Shown here in pieces: positions 24,438-36,255 of a stretch of 64,000 nucleotides of DNA. The notes below the pieces were generated by a model. The model searched no databases. It saw only the letters and a program-made list of their open reading frames with translations, and was not told the origin of the DNA. Source of the DNA: Ophioderma brevispina. Its lineage: Eukaryota; Echinodermata; Ophiuroidea; Amphilepidida; Ophiodermatidae. The stretch is taken from the NCBI GenBank assembly GCA_023653785.1, contig JAMKCH010058083.1, forward strand, positions 1 through 64,000, given 5' to 3'. Positions within the stretch are counted from its first letter, which is position 1. Every line of letters starts with the position of its first letter. A program made the position numbers and the translations under genes.

Positions 24438-24889
24438 ATTTCGACATTAATAGGCCAAAAAATCAGATTTGTCACTTTATTCCATGAAGCCGTCAAAAAG
24501 GCTTTTAAAACTTTGTCTAAAAAACTGGTTCATTTTTTGACACTAATAAGCAAATTGTTTGTTATGATTGCAATTTTATTGTAAATGAAAAAATGTATTG
24601 AATGTAACTACGTGTCCTAACACGACCAAAATCTGATTTTCATATTTCTGTATTTTCAAAATGTTTAGACATTTTCAGAAAACGTGGAAATTATATTTTA
24701 AAAAAAAGGTGTCCAGAAGTGGTTCCTTTCGACACTACTAAGCACAAAAAAAAAAAAATCCGTTTAGGAGTGACTATAGTGTTTCTAGCATTGATTTGTC
24801 TAAGTGTTGACCTTGTGGTGTAGGATTGACAAGTGGTTTAGAATTTGACTATGGGTAGGATTGATAAGTGGTATAACCCTAATCCATCC
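24438..24889. other. No gene seen
   Basis: AT-rich sequence between the MITE and the telomere-like tract, with no recognisable exon. Just before the tract, AGGATTGACAAGTGG/AGGATTGATAAGTGG is repeated near 24823 and 24857. Confidence 0.45.
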
Positions 24890-25110
24890 TAACTATAAAA
24901 ACCGTAACCCTAAGCCCTAACTTCTAACCCTAACTCTAACCCTAACGCTAACCCTACCCCTAAACCCTTAATCTAACCCTAACTCTAACCCTAAACCTAA
25001 CTCTACACCCTAACTCTAAAACGCCTAAAACTCTAACCCAACCTTCCTCTAAACTCTAACCCTAACTCCTAACCCTAACCCTAACCTAAAAACCCCGACG
25101 CTAACCTAAC
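24890..25110. repeat. Degenerate interstitial telomere-like tract (CCCTAA)n
   Basis: The plus strand carries many CCCTAA or CTAACC(C) units with scattered substitutions (ACTCTAA, ACGCTAA, CCCTTAA). The complement is the TTAGGG repeat of most animal telomeres. The array is short, imperfect and internal, so it is an interstitial telomeric sequence rather than a chromosome end. Confidence 0.8.
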
Positions 25111-26299
25111 CCTAATCATTCATTTCCCCTTACTCACTCAAACCCTCCTAAACTCATGGTCCAATGTGTTGCATATACTATGTGGGGCAACGTGACAGAC
25201 CCTCCCCTATGCGAAATGGAATGCATCCAATTATATGACACGAATGACCTTTAGAGAGACAAAATGCGACCTACCAGTGAACTAGCGACTAAATGACGAA
25301 AGAAAATCACTAAAAATATCATATGTGGAGAATATTTAAACTTTCTTCCAACCTAAAATGATTAAAAATTTCTTAGGAAGTCATTGAGGTAAGTTATTTG
25401 ATCATATATAATTTTAAACCTGTTGCTGAAGTACTAATTTCAATCAGAATGGCTGTGGCCACGAGTGTCGAATCTTACCCATGTATTACGCATTCAGAGT
25501 TGAGACAAAAAGTTGGGGTAGTGCCTACAAACGGACTGCCGGTATCAACGATTTTTGCCTGAATGTAAATCTTTAATGAATGTGTTTTCCTTAAACCAAA
25601 TTTAAACTAACTAGGAACTAAATAGGCGTAGCCTATTAGGCCCAATAAAGTCATGTTATTCCCGTAACATTGTTTTTGCAATCAAATGAGGTAACTATTT
25701 TCATTTTCATTATTCGTAATTTTGCAGTAACGTCTATTTCCCCAACCTTCAGCGTGCTCTAATACCAACAATTGTGCCAACACCACCGCTAACATTTGGA
25801 ATGATTTTTGCCACTGTCTTTGATTTAAAAGCTACTAAATCAATCACAGGAAGTGATCACAAGAAGAAACCTTGAGATTTTTCTTTAACTAACAAAATAA
25901 TGACTTTTTAGGGAATTCAGCATCTCAAACACGGGGCGAAAATCATAACTCGGGCGGTTACGGGAAACATAACATCGACTTCATACGCCTTATTTAAAAT
26001 TATATTAAATTTAGCATAAATGTTAGCTGTTTTTTTATTTCGTTCATTTCATTATTTTAGGAATTACATTTAGTGCTGACTCAACATTTGTTCATCGATA
26101 CCTCATATGTAATTGCGATTGGTTCAAGACGCGTAACGTCCATGTATTGTAGCATCATTGTATTGCATATTTGTACTCTTAGTTATGCTTATCTTGGGGA
26201 AAAAAATGGATTTGAAGGGGCTTTTCAAGGACGACAAGGAGAACAAACGTGCCATATATTGCAACGCAAATAGGTTATTCCGCTTTTTTGTGGTGGGCC
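25111..26299. other. About 1.2 kb with no recognised gene
   Basis: No exon, RNA gene or terminal inverted repeat was recognised between the telomere-like tract and the first macrosatellite block. Confidence 0.5.
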
Positions 26300-26606
26300 T
26301 ATTTACTTGTGACCTATTGACCTCGTGGGGTCGAATAGTCAGAGGTACTAGACGTGGGTCAAGGGCTATCATTTGCCAAAGTTGGTACTTTAGAGACAAT
26401 TGTATTACCATCTAGATGCCAACATGGTTTTCATTCACATATGGCCCTAGGGAGCCTGAGACCTTTGACCTCTGGGGTCGGAGATTGGCCGAAGGCACTG
26501 GAGGGGGTCATGGGGTATCATTGTGCCAAGTGGGGGCTTTAGGGCCATTGCAGTTATGGAGGTAGGTTGCCAATATTCATGTTTTTACATATTGCTATGT
26601 AGCCCA

Positions 26607-26619
26607 TGACCTTTGACCT
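26607..26619 (-). promoter_or_regulatory. Perfect DR1 nuclear-receptor half-site pair
   Basis: The complement reads AGGTCAAAGGTCA: two AGGTCA half-sites spaced by one base. This is the consensus bound by RXR heterodimers, HNF4 and PPAR-type receptors. It is embedded in a tandem repeat rather than beside a known gene, so binding is plausible but function is unknown. Confidence 0.45.
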
Positions 26620-26681
26620 CTGGGGTCGAGATTGCCTAAAGGCACTAGAGGTGGTCATGGGCTATCATTGTGCCAAGTGGA

Positions 26682-26890
26682 TTACCACCAAATAGGTGGG
26701 AATTATTCGGTTGTTATCGGTCCGCACGTAAAAGTAACCAATGTACTAAAGGACTCGAAGCGTTTTGCATTATAATCGCACTGTAATATCATACACCACT
26801 GTGCTCTTGCGTTTGTCTTGCGCCTACATTATTCCATATTCGCAGCCAGTTATGAGGCCCGTCTATTTGGTCGTAATCAATTATAAGAGT
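26682..26890. mobile_element. ~210-base insertion within block 1
   Basis: The DR1-type repeat is broken after GTGCCAAGTGG and resumes near GTGGGTCATGGCTAGACCATTGTGCC. The intervening sequence has no counterpart in blocks 2 or 3. I see no clear terminal repeats, so the insertion mechanism is unknown. Confidence 0.4.
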
Positions 26891-27057
26891 GGGTCATGGC
26901 TAGACCATTGTGCCAATTGGGGGCTTTAGGGCCATTGCAGTTTCGGAGGTAGGTGCCATATTATGTTTTCACATATTGCGCCTATGTAGCCGCCTGTGAC
27001 CTTTGACCCTTGGGTTGCGAGAGTGGTGCCAAGTCGGGGCTTAGACACATTGTAGTT

Positions 27058-28233
27058 AATCCTTTGAGAACGAACTAAACGCGCATAATGCGCCGTATCA
27101 AAATCACTACCACTCAATTTTTGCTTTAAAAAATGTAAAAAGTCTCATTGCCCTGGGCCAATTTCAGAATTAGCATGGAAATGTATAGAATGATTCGAAA
27201 CAGCCGATGTACTTTGTTGGTGTTTTTAGATGGCTTCCATATCACCTGCAAACATTTTGGAAGGCCACCTCTAAAGCTACTGAATTATGGTGTTACAAAC
27301 GTATACCAAACTGGCCAGGTCCCAAAGGGTTATCGTAAAGCATCTGAGGTGGCTTGCATTTGCAGCATGAGGGCGTCTGTTCTACGGACCATTTTCAGTA
27401 GGACCCCAGGACACCGTTTGTAAATTTTAATAAATTTAGGAAGTGTTCAAGTTCCACGCCACCTACAACAAAAGTTTCTCAGACACCATAACACAATAAG
27501 GCTTTAAAACTTTTTTTTTTTTTTATATAAGTTCTAAAGCGTACCTTCTGATATATTTTTTCAAGTCAAAATGAAATTCTTGTTTTTTGGTCAAACAATT
27601 TTCTTGAGAATAAAGCTTCTAAAGTGTGTATTTCCTATACAACACAGTAAAGGCTATTTTGACCGCTTCCAGGCTCCATACAAGATGCCCACGGGTTTAA
27701 ATTCACACCAGAATGATTATCAGGTCCGTTCCCAAACGAAATGTCAAAAAAAGTTTTGCCTTGTTGTTTTAACCCCAAATTACGATCCTCAGCTGGCCTA
27801 TAAGATGAGGTCCACTAGTGAGAAGCGATTTTTTTTTTTTTTGGCTCGAATGACTACAACAACACCTAAAAGAGCTAAAAGATTTTTTTTTTTTCATTTT
27901 GTACCGACCGACCTACCATGTCAATGTCAGTAAATAGTAAGAAAATATATACAATCTCTGTAAAACCCTTTTTTGTTAGATTTTGCATCGAACCGACCTG
28001 CTATGTCATAATATAGTAAGAAATATCTGGATCAATTTCTGTAACAACCACGCACAAACACACAGAGCAATAAAACAACCCCGCACATTTACACAAGCGA
28101 AAATAAATCACGTCCATGGGAAAAGCAAGAAAACACGCACACCTGCGCATTCGTATAATACACCATTGCCGTGCAAAATCAAAGTGAATTTTTTTCAGAA
28201 TCATCAGTGCGCCCCCCTCCCTAAACTCAGGTT
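27058..28233 (+). repeat. Macrosatellite long unit 1
   Basis: Full unit of about 1.17 kb. It opens with AATCCTTTGAGAAC and a GGCGCATAAATGCGCC-like palindrome. Recognisable blocks follow in order: CCTGGGCA..TTCAGAATTAGCATGG, GGAAGGCCACCTCTAAAGC, a T-run with TCGTACCTTCTGAT, AACAATTTTCTTGAGAATAA, GTGCCCACGGGTT, AATGGGTCAAAAAAAG-like, then two related GACCGACCT(A/G)C blocks, CACGCACAAACACACAGAGC, and GTGAATATTTTCAGAATCATCAGTGCG. The frames visible in it are not conserved between units. Confidence 0.85.
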
Positions 28234-28731
28234 AATCCTTTGATAACTAACGTCGCATAAATTCGCCGAGCCAAATCACTAAACTTACAACTCATTTGGG
28301 CTTTCACATGTAAAAAGTCCCCCCCCCCCTTCATTTCCCTGGGCACATTCGAATTAGCAGTGAAAATGTATAGGAAATTATTCGAACCAAGCCTAATGGT
28401 CTTTGTTTGGTGGTTTTAGATGACGTTCCAGATCACCTTCAAACATTTGTAAGGCCACCTCTAAAGCTACTGAATTAATTGTTACAACCGAATACAAACC
28501 TGGCCCGGTCCCAGGGTTTAACGAAACGCATCTGAGTTGGCTTGCATTTGCAGCATGAAGGCTCTGTTCATCGGACCATTTTTCAGAGACCCAGGACAAC
28601 CGTTTTGTAATTTAATAAAATTTAGAGGCAATGTTCAAGGTTCCACGCCACTACAAACAAAAGGTCTCACAGAACATATTCAAAGTGAATATTTTTCAGA
28701 ATCATCAGTGCGCCCTCCATAACATCCTGTT
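28234..28731 (+). repeat. Macrosatellite short (deleted) unit 2
   Basis: It has the same start as a long unit but jumps from the AAAGGTCTCA..AGAACA block straight to TATTCAAAGTGAATATTTT, losing about 680 bases of the unit interior. The same junction occurs in the short unit at 34620-35097, so one deletion event was later copied. Confidence 0.85.
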
Positions 28732-29914
28732 AATCCTGTGAGAACTAACGGCGACTCAAGCGGCCGCAAAATTCACTACACGTCCATTTTTGGCTTTAAT
28801 GTTAAAAAAGTCTCATTTCCTGGGCACATTCAGGAATAGCATGGAAAATGTATAGAAATGATCGAACAGCCTATGGGCTTTGTTGGTGTTTTAGATGACT
28901 TTTCCAGATCACCTGCAAACATTTGGAAGGCCACATCTAAAGCTACTGAATTAGGTGTTACAAACGTATACAAACTGGCCAGGTCCAAAGGGTTAACGTA
29001 AAAGCATCTGAGTTGGCTTGCATTTGCACCATGAGGCCGCTGTTCTTCGACATTTTTTCAGTAACCCAGGACAACATTTGGTAATTTATAAAAGGGCAAT
29101 TTCAGGTTTCCACGCACCTACAACAAAAGGTCCGCAGAACACCATAACAAAAATAAGGCTTTAACGTTTGTTTTTTTGGTTTTTTTTTTTTTATTAATTA
29201 TCATCGTACCTTCGGATATGATTTTTCAAGTCAAATTGAAATTCATTGTTTTTGGTCAAACAATTTTTCTTGAGAATACGCTATCTAAAGTGTTTTTTCC
29301 TATACCAACACACCGTAAAGGTATTTTCAACGTTCTCCCAGTCTCCCTACAAGAAGTGCCACTGGGTTCTAAAATTCACACATCACACCAGAGTGATTAT
29401 CATGTCGTGTCCAATAGAAATGGGTCAAAAAAAGTTTGACCGACGTGTTTTCACCCCAATTACGATCGCCTCAGCTTCAGCTGGCGATACAAGATGAGTT
29501 TCCACGAGTAAAGCGATTTTTTTGCTCGATGAACTCCGAAACAACCTAAACTGAGCTAAAATATTTTTTTTTTCATTTTGTACCGACCGACCTACCATGT
29601 CATGTCAGTAAGATAGTAGAAATATATGGATCATTTCTGTACAAACACTTTTTTGTTAGATTTTGCATCGACCGACTGCTATGTCAGTAAAGAAGGAATA
29701 AATTTATTGATCAATTTCTGTAAAAAAAAAACCACTAGTCTACAACACCCAGAGCAACACGCAGAACATTTAGCACAGCGAAAATCAAATAACGTAAATG
29801 GGAAAAAGCAAAGAAACAACGCACAACGCGCATTTGGCGTATACGACACATGCGTGCTAAAAATCAAAGTGAAATATTTTCAGAATCATCACAGTGCCCT
29901 CCCTAATCTCAGGG
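28732..29914 (+). repeat. Macrosatellite long unit 3
   Basis: Full-length unit with the same block order as unit 1. Differences from other units are mostly one-base indels and homopolymer length changes. No conserved coding frame is present. Confidence 0.85.
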
Positions 29915-31111
29915 TTATCCTTTGAGGAACTAACGGCGCCATAAATCCCGATCAAAATCACTACACGTCAATTTGGCGTTTAAATGTGAAAAGTCTTCAT
30001 TTCCCGTTCCCTGGGCCATGAACATTCAGAATTAGCATGGAAAATTTTATAAATAGTCGAACAAGCCTATGGGCTTTTGTTGGTGTTTTAGATGGCTTTC
30101 CAGATCACCTGCACGAACCTGCAACATTGAAGGCCACCTCTAAGCTACTGAAATAGGTTGTTTCAAACGTATACAAAACTGCCCAGTTCCCAAAGGTTAC
30201 TAAAAGGCATCTGAGTTGGCTTGCATTTACAGCATGAAGGCGCTGTTCATTGGACCAATTTTTTCAGCAGTAGACCAGGACACAGTTTTGTAAAAATTTA
30301 ATAATTTAGGCAATTTCAAGGTGCCACGCCACCCCTACAACAACCAAAGGTCTCATGCATACACCCCATAACAAATAAAGCTTTACTTTGTTTTTTTTTA
30401 TAAGTTATAAATCGTACCTTCTGATAATGATTTTTCCAAGTCCAAAATTGAAATTCCAATTGTTTTTGTCAACAATTTTCCTTGAAGATAAGCTATCTAA
30501 AGTGTGTATTTCCTATACACGACCAGTATAGGCTATTTTGAACGCTTCCAGGTTCCATACAGAAGTGCCCACGGGTTCTAAATTTCACAATTCACACCCG
30601 ATGATTATCAGTCGTGTCCAATAGAACTGGAGTCAAAACAAGTTTGACCGTGTTTTTTAACCCCCAATTACGATCTCAGCTGGCCTATAAAGATGAGTTC
30701 CACGAGTAAAGCGTTTTTTTTTTTTTTTTTTAATTTGTATCAATAATTTGCAAACTTTACAGTATCTAAAATGATTTTTTTTTTTTCCTTTTGTACGACC
30801 CGACCTACCAGTCAATGTCAGGAAGTGTAAGAAATATGGGATCATTTCTGTAAACCACTTTTGTTAGATTTTGCAACGACCGACCTGCTATGTCCAGTAA
30901 TATAGTAATAAATATTGGGATCAATTTCTGTAAAAAAACAAACCACGCACAACAAACACACAGAGCAACAAAGCACACTTACAAGCGAAAATACATCAAG
31001 TAAATGGGAAAACAAAGAAACCCACAACCGCGCATATCGTATAACGACACATTGCGGCAAATCGAAAGTGAATATTTTTCAGATCATCAGTGCGCCATCC
31101 CTAAGCTCAGG
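29915..31111 (+). repeat. Macrosatellite long unit 4
   Basis: Full-length unit. Near 30715-30790 the T-runs are expanded, and the GCTCGGATGAACTACAAACAAC block is replaced by an unrelated AATTTGTATCAATAATTTGC stretch, a private variant of this unit. Confidence 0.8.
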
Positions 31112-31380
31112 TTATCTTTTGAGAACGAACGGCGCATAAATGCGCCGATCAAAATCACTACAACAACGTCAATTTTGCTTTAAAATGTACAAAAGTCTTC
31201 ATTGCCCTGGCACAGAATTAGCATGGAACATGTATAGAAATGAGTCGAAACAAGCCGATGGGCTTTGTTGGTGTTTAGATTGGCTTGCCAGATCACCTCA
31301 AAACATTTGAAGGCCACCCTGAAAGCTACTGAATTCTGTTTTACAAACGTATACAAACTGGGCCAGGTCCCCAAGGGTTA
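31112..31380 (+). repeat. Macrosatellite truncated unit 5
   Basis: Only the first ~270 bases of a unit are present, up to GGCCAGGTCC..AAGGGTTA, where it joins DR1 block 2. The truncated unit at 37423-37696 ends at the same point, so the junction is shared between the two higher-order copies. Confidence 0.85.
31131..31146. repeat. Perfect unit-start palindrome GGCGCATAAATGCGCC
   Basis: A 7-bp perfect stem (GGCGCAT/ATGCGCC) with a 2-base loop sits about 20 bases inside the unit start. Perfect copies also occur at 32216-32231 and 35115-35130; other units carry one- or two-base variants. Its placement at the unit boundary may matter for unit amplification, but that is inference. Confidence 0.6.
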
Positions 31381-31659
31381 AGTAGCTAGATGCTATTATA
31401 AGTTTTCACATATTGGCCTATTTAGCCTGTGACATTTGGATCTCGTGGGGTAGAAACGAGATTGGTCAGATGCACTAGATGGGGGTCACGGGCTACATTT
31501 TGCCAAGTGGGGGGATCTAGGCCTTTATCGTTTTGAGCTAGCCCTTACAAGCTTGGTGTTGGATATGATTAAGAAGAAGATGATTAACTAGAGGCCTATA
31601 TTTGCACACAATCGGCTTACCCGCTTGTTTGTGTGGGCAATCTGTAAATCGCCATCGCA

Positions 31660-31672
31660 TGACCTTTGACCT
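31660..31672 (-). promoter_or_regulatory. Perfect DR1 nuclear-receptor half-site pair
   Basis: TGACCTTTGACCT on the plus strand, i.e. AGGTCAAAGGTCA on the minus strand, within block 2. The next repeat carries another perfect copy at 31811. Confidence 0.45.
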
Positions 31673-31810
31673 ATGGGGGCCGCGCGAATTGGCAATAGGC
31701 ACTAAAAGGGATCATGGGGTATCATTGTGCCAAGTGGATGCTTTAGGGCCATTGTAGTTATGGAGGTAGGTGCCATATTATGTTTTTCACATATTGGCCT
31801 ATGTATCCCT

Positions 31811-31823
31811 TGACCTTTGACCT
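31811..31823 (-). promoter_or_regulatory. Perfect DR1 nuclear-receptor half-site pair
   Basis: Second perfect DR1 in block 2, 151 bases from the previous one, which gives the local repeat period. Confidence 0.45.
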
Positions 31824-32198
31824 CTGGGGTCGGTATTTTTTGTTTTTGGGGGTTTCGAGGCACTAGAGGGGTCTGGGGCTATCATTGTGCCAAGAGGGGG
31901 CTTTAGGACATGTAGTTACGGAGCTATATGCCATAATAGGTTTTTCACATAATTGGCCTATGTAGCCCTGTGCCTTTTGACCTCTGGGGTCAAGATTGGC
32001 CAAGGCACTAGAGGGGGTCATGGGCAGCATGTGCCAAGTGGGGCTTTAGGGCCATTGTAGTTATGGAGGTAGGTGCGGAAGTAGGTGCAATATTATGTTT
32101 TCACATATTGGAGCCTATGTAGGCCTGTGACCTTTTGACCTCTGGGGTTCGAGAATTCTTTTCGGTGCCAAGTCGGGGCTTTAGCAACAATTGTAGTT

Positions 32199-33366
32199 AA
32201 TCCTTTGAGAACAACGGCGCATAAATGCGCCGATGATCAAAATCACTACACGTCAATTTGGCTTTTTTTTATTAAAAATGTACAAAAAGTCTTCATTTTC
32301 CCTGGCACATTCAGAATTAGCATGCGAATATAGAAATGAGTCGAAAAAAGCCTATGGACTGTTGGTGTTTTAGATGGCTTTCCAGATCAACTGCAAACAT
32401 TTGGAGGCCAACTATAAAGCACTGAATTATGTGTTACAAACGTATACAAAACTGGCAAGTTACCAAAGGGGTAGGTAAAAGCGTCTGAGTTGGCTTGCAT
32501 TTGACAGCTGAAGCGCTGTTCATCGGACAATTTTCAGTAGACCCAGGACCACAGTTTGTAAATTTAATAAATTTGAGGCAATTTCAAGGTTCCCCCCCAC
32601 CAAAAACAAAAGGTCCTCAGAACACCATAACAAAAATAAAGGCTTACGTTTTTTTTTTTATATAAGTTATAAATCGTACCTTCTGATTGATTTTTCAAGT
32701 CAAAATTGAAATTCAGTGTTTTTGGTCCAAACTATTTTCTTGAGAATAATCTATCTAAAAGTGGTTTTCATACCAACAACACAGTAAAGGCTATTTTGAC
32801 GCTTCCAGTCTCCATACAAGAGTGCCCACGGTGCTAAATTCACACCAGATGATTATCCGGTCGTGTCCAAAAGAAAATGGGTCAAAAAAAGTTTGACGTG
32901 TTTGTAACCCCAAATTACGATCTAAGCTGGGCCGTACAGATGAGTTCCACGAGAAAGCGATTTTTTTTTGCTCGGATGAACTACAAACAACCTAAAATGA
33001 GTAAAATGATTTTTTTTTTCATTTTGTACCGACCGACCTACCATGTCAATGCAGTAGGATAGTAAGAAATATATGGATCCCAATCTCTGTTAAAAACCTT
33101 TTTTGTTAGATTTTGAATACGACCGACCTGCTATGTCAGTAGATAGTAAGAAATATATTGGATCAATTCTGTAAAAAACCACGCACAAAAACCACAGAGC
33201 AACAAACGCATTTACACAAGCGAAAATTAAATCAATAAAGGGGAAAAAAGCAAAGAAAACACGCACAACCGCGGCAGCGTATAGACACATTGCCTCCCCC
33301 CCCCCATGCAAAACAAAGTGAATATTTTCAGAATCATCAGTGCGCCATCCCTAATTTTCTCAGGTT
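32199..33366 (+). repeat. Macrosatellite long unit 6
   Basis: First full unit of the second higher-order copy, with the standard block order and a perfect unit-start palindrome at 32216-32231. Confidence 0.85.
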
Positions 33367-33845
33367 AATCCTTTGAGAACTACGGCATAAATGCGCCGAT
33401 CAAAATCACATACCGTCAATTTTGCTTAAAATGTAAAAAAGTCTTCATTTCCCGGGGCCAACATTCAGAATAGCATGGAACAATGTATAGAATGAGTTCG
33501 AACAAGCCTATGGACGGTGGGGGTGTTAAAGATGTCTTTCCATCACTGCAAACTTTGGAAATGCCACCTCTAAAGCCTACTGATTATGTGTACAACAACG
33601 GATATACAAACTGGCCAGTCCCAAAGGGTTAGCGAAAAGGCGTCTGAGGTGGCTTGCATTTGCAGCATGAAGCCGCTGTTCATCGGACCAATTATATTCA
33701 GTAGAAACCCCAGGGACCAGTTTTAAATTATAAAATTATGCAATTTCAAGGTTCCACGCCACCTACAACAAAAGGTCTCATCAGAACACCATAACAAAAT
33801 AAGCTTACGTTTTTTTTTTTATATAAGTTAAGAATCGTCCTCTGA

Positions 33846-33876
<31 letters not shown>

Positions 33877-34619
33877 CAAGTCAAAATTGAAATTCATTGT
33901 TTTTGGTCAACAATTTTCTTGAGAATAAGCTATCAAAGTGTGATTTCCCTATACCAACACACATAAAGGCTATTTTGAACGCTTCCAGTCTCCATATACA
34001 TAGGTGCCCAGGGTCTAATTCACACCAGATACGAGGTAGCAGGTCGTGTCCTAAAAGTGAAATGGGTCAAAAAAGTACTTGACGTGATTTTTAAAAAAAC
34101 ACCCAAAGACGATCTCAGGCTGCCTATAACAAGATAGTTCACTCAGGCCACAGAGAATCAACGAATTTTTTTTGCTCGGATAGATAACTACAAACAACCT
34201 AAAAGGATCTAAAATGATTTTTTTTTTTTTTTCATTTGTTCCCACCGACCACCCTCCATGTCAATGCAGTAAGAATAAAGAAATATATGGTCAATCTCTT
34301 GTAAAACACGTTTTTTGGGTTTAATTTTGCATCACGACCGCCTTCATATGTTCAGTATCAGGATAAAGTACATGACAGAGTGGATAAAAAGGTGGTGTGT
34401 TGGTAAAGTTACTGGTAAAGCCACGGACAGACAGCATGTCACATGTAAAGTTTAGAGCATACCATATACCACTTTACACAAGTGCGAAAATAAATCAGTA
34501 ATGGGAAAAAGCAAATAAAACAGAATCCAAACCGCGCATGTTCGTAACACGACACATTTGCCGTCAATCAAAGTGAATATTTTCAGAATCATCCGTGCGC
34601 CCTCCCTAATCTTCAGGTT
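33367..34619 (+). repeat. Macrosatellite long unit 7 with private sequence
   Basis: Full unit of about 1.25 kb. At about 34355-34480 the usual AAGATAGTAAGAAATATATGG block is replaced by private sequence (GTACATGACAGAGTGG.., GGTAAAGTTACTGGTAAAGCC). A T-run is expanded at 33849-33876. Confidence 0.8.
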
Positions 34620-35097
34620 AATTCTTTGAGAACTAACGGCGCATAAATTCGCCGATCAAAATCACATACAACGTCAATATTTGGCTTTAAATTTAAAAAG
34701 TCTTCAATTTCCCTGGGCACATTCAGAATTAGCATGGAAAATGTATAGAAATTGAGTCGGAAACAAGCCTATGGGCTTTGTTGGTGTTTTAGATGACTTT
34801 CCGATCACCTGCAAACATTGGAAGGCCACATCTAAAGCTACTGAATTATGTGTGACAAACGTATACAAAACTGGCAGTCCCACAGGGGTTAACGAAAAGC
34901 ATTGAGTTGGCTTGCATTTGCGGCATGAAGGCGCTGTTAATCGGACCAATTTTTCAGTGGACCCAGGACACGTTTGTAAATTTAATAAATTTAGGCAATA
35001 TTTCAAGGTTCCAAGCCACCTACAACAACAGGTCTCAGACATATTCAAAGTGAATATTTTCAGGAATCTTCAGTGGCGCCTCCCTAATCTCAGGTGA
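34620..35097 (+). repeat. Macrosatellite short (deleted) unit 8
   Basis: Same deletion junction (GTCTCAGACATATTCAAAGTG) as the short unit at 28234-28731. This shows that the two higher-order copies descend from one arrangement. Confidence 0.85.
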
Positions 35098-36255
35098 ATC
35101 CTTTGAGGAACAACGGCGCATAAATGCGCCGATCAAAATCACTAACGTCAATTTTGGCTTTAAAATGTAAAAAAGTCTATTGTTCCCTGGGTGCACATCA
35201 GAATTAGCAGGGAAAATGTATCGAAATGAGTCGAACCAGGCCTATGGGCTTTGTTGGTTGTTGTAGATGGACTTTCCAGATCACCTGCAAACATTTGGAA
35301 GGCCACCTCTAAAGCTATGAATTATGGTGGTTACAAACAGTATCACAAAAACTGGCCAGGTCCCAAAGGGTTAACGTAAAAGCATCTGAGTGTGCATTTG
35401 CAGCATGAAGGCGCTGTTCATCGGCCCAATTTTTCAGTAGACCCAGGACAAAGTTTGTAAAGTTAAAAAAGGCAATTTCAAGGTTCCACGCCCCTACAAC
35501 AAAAGGTCTCAGAACACCTAACAAAAAATAAAGGCTTTACGTGTTTTTTTTTTTTTTTTTATAATTATCAATCGTACCTTCTGATATGAATTTTTCAGTC
35601 AAAATGAAAAATCATGTTTTTGTCAACAATTTTCTTGAGACTAAGCTATCAAAAGTGTGATTTCATAACCAAACACACAGTAAAGGCTATTGGAACGCTT
35701 CCAGTCTCCATACAAGAGTGCCCACGGGTTTTCTAAATTCACACAAGATGATTATCGGTCGTGATCCAATAGAAATGGGTCAAAAAAAGTTGGAGTGTTT
35801 TTAACCCCAAATTACGTCTCAGCTGGCCTATAAAATTGAGTTCCACGAGTAAAGCGATTTTTTTTGCTCGGATGAACTACAAACAACCAAAATGACTAAA
35901 ATGATTTTTTTTTTTTTTTTAATTTTGTACCGACCGACCTACAAGGTTCAATGTCAGTAAGATAGTACGAAATAACGATATGGATCAATTCTGTAAAAAC
36001 AATTTTTGTAGATTTGCATCGACCGACCTGCTATGTCCAGTAGAAGTAAGAAATATATGGATCCATTTCTGTAAAAAAACCACGCACAACACACAGAGCA
36101 AAAACGCCATTTACACAAGCGCAAATAAAATAAGTAAATGGGAAAAAAGCAAAGAAAACACGCACACACAGCGCATTCGTAACGAACACATTGCCGTGCC
36201 AAAATCAAAGTGAATATTTCAGAATCATCAGTGCGACCCTCCCTAATCTCAGGCG
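35098..36255 (+). repeat. Macrosatellite long unit 9
   Basis: Full-length unit with a perfect unit-start palindrome at 35115-35130 and the standard order of blocks. Confidence 0.85.

Larger units (their letters stand above)
26300..27057 (+). repeat. Macrosatellite block 1: ~150 bp repeats with DR1 motifs
   Basis: A unit of about 150 bases recurs here: CACATATTGGCCTATGTAGCC, then TGACCTTTGACCTCTGGGGTC, then GGCACTAGAGG, GGCTATCATTGTGCCAAG and GGGGGCTTTAGGGCCATTG, ending GGAGGTAGGTGCCATA. About four units are present. Sequence unlike the repeat (26682-26890) interrupts the array after GTGCCAAGTGG. The same units form blocks 2 (31381-32198) and 3 (37697-38376). No protein frame is conserved. 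Confidence 0.85.
31381..32198 (+). repeat. Macrosatellite block 2: ~150 bp repeats with DR1 motifs
   Basis: About five units of the DR1-type repeat. It begins AGCTAGATGCTATTATAAGTTTTCACATATT and contains a distinctive segment (CTTGGTGTTGGATATGATTAAGAAGAA, then ATATTTGCACACAA) that recurs in block 3. It ends GTGCCAAGTCGGGGCTTTAG..AATTGTAGTT, immediately joining the next long unit, exactly as block 1 does before unit 1. Confidence 0.85.

Noticed and set aside
24890..25110. A true chromosome end
   Set aside because: The tract is short, degenerate and followed by about 39 kb of other sequence in the window.
27571..27933. Plus-strand open frame of 120 codons in macrosatellite long unit 1
   Set aside because: Not conserved in the other long units, which carry stops or frame changes in the same place; phenylalanine runs come from T tracts.
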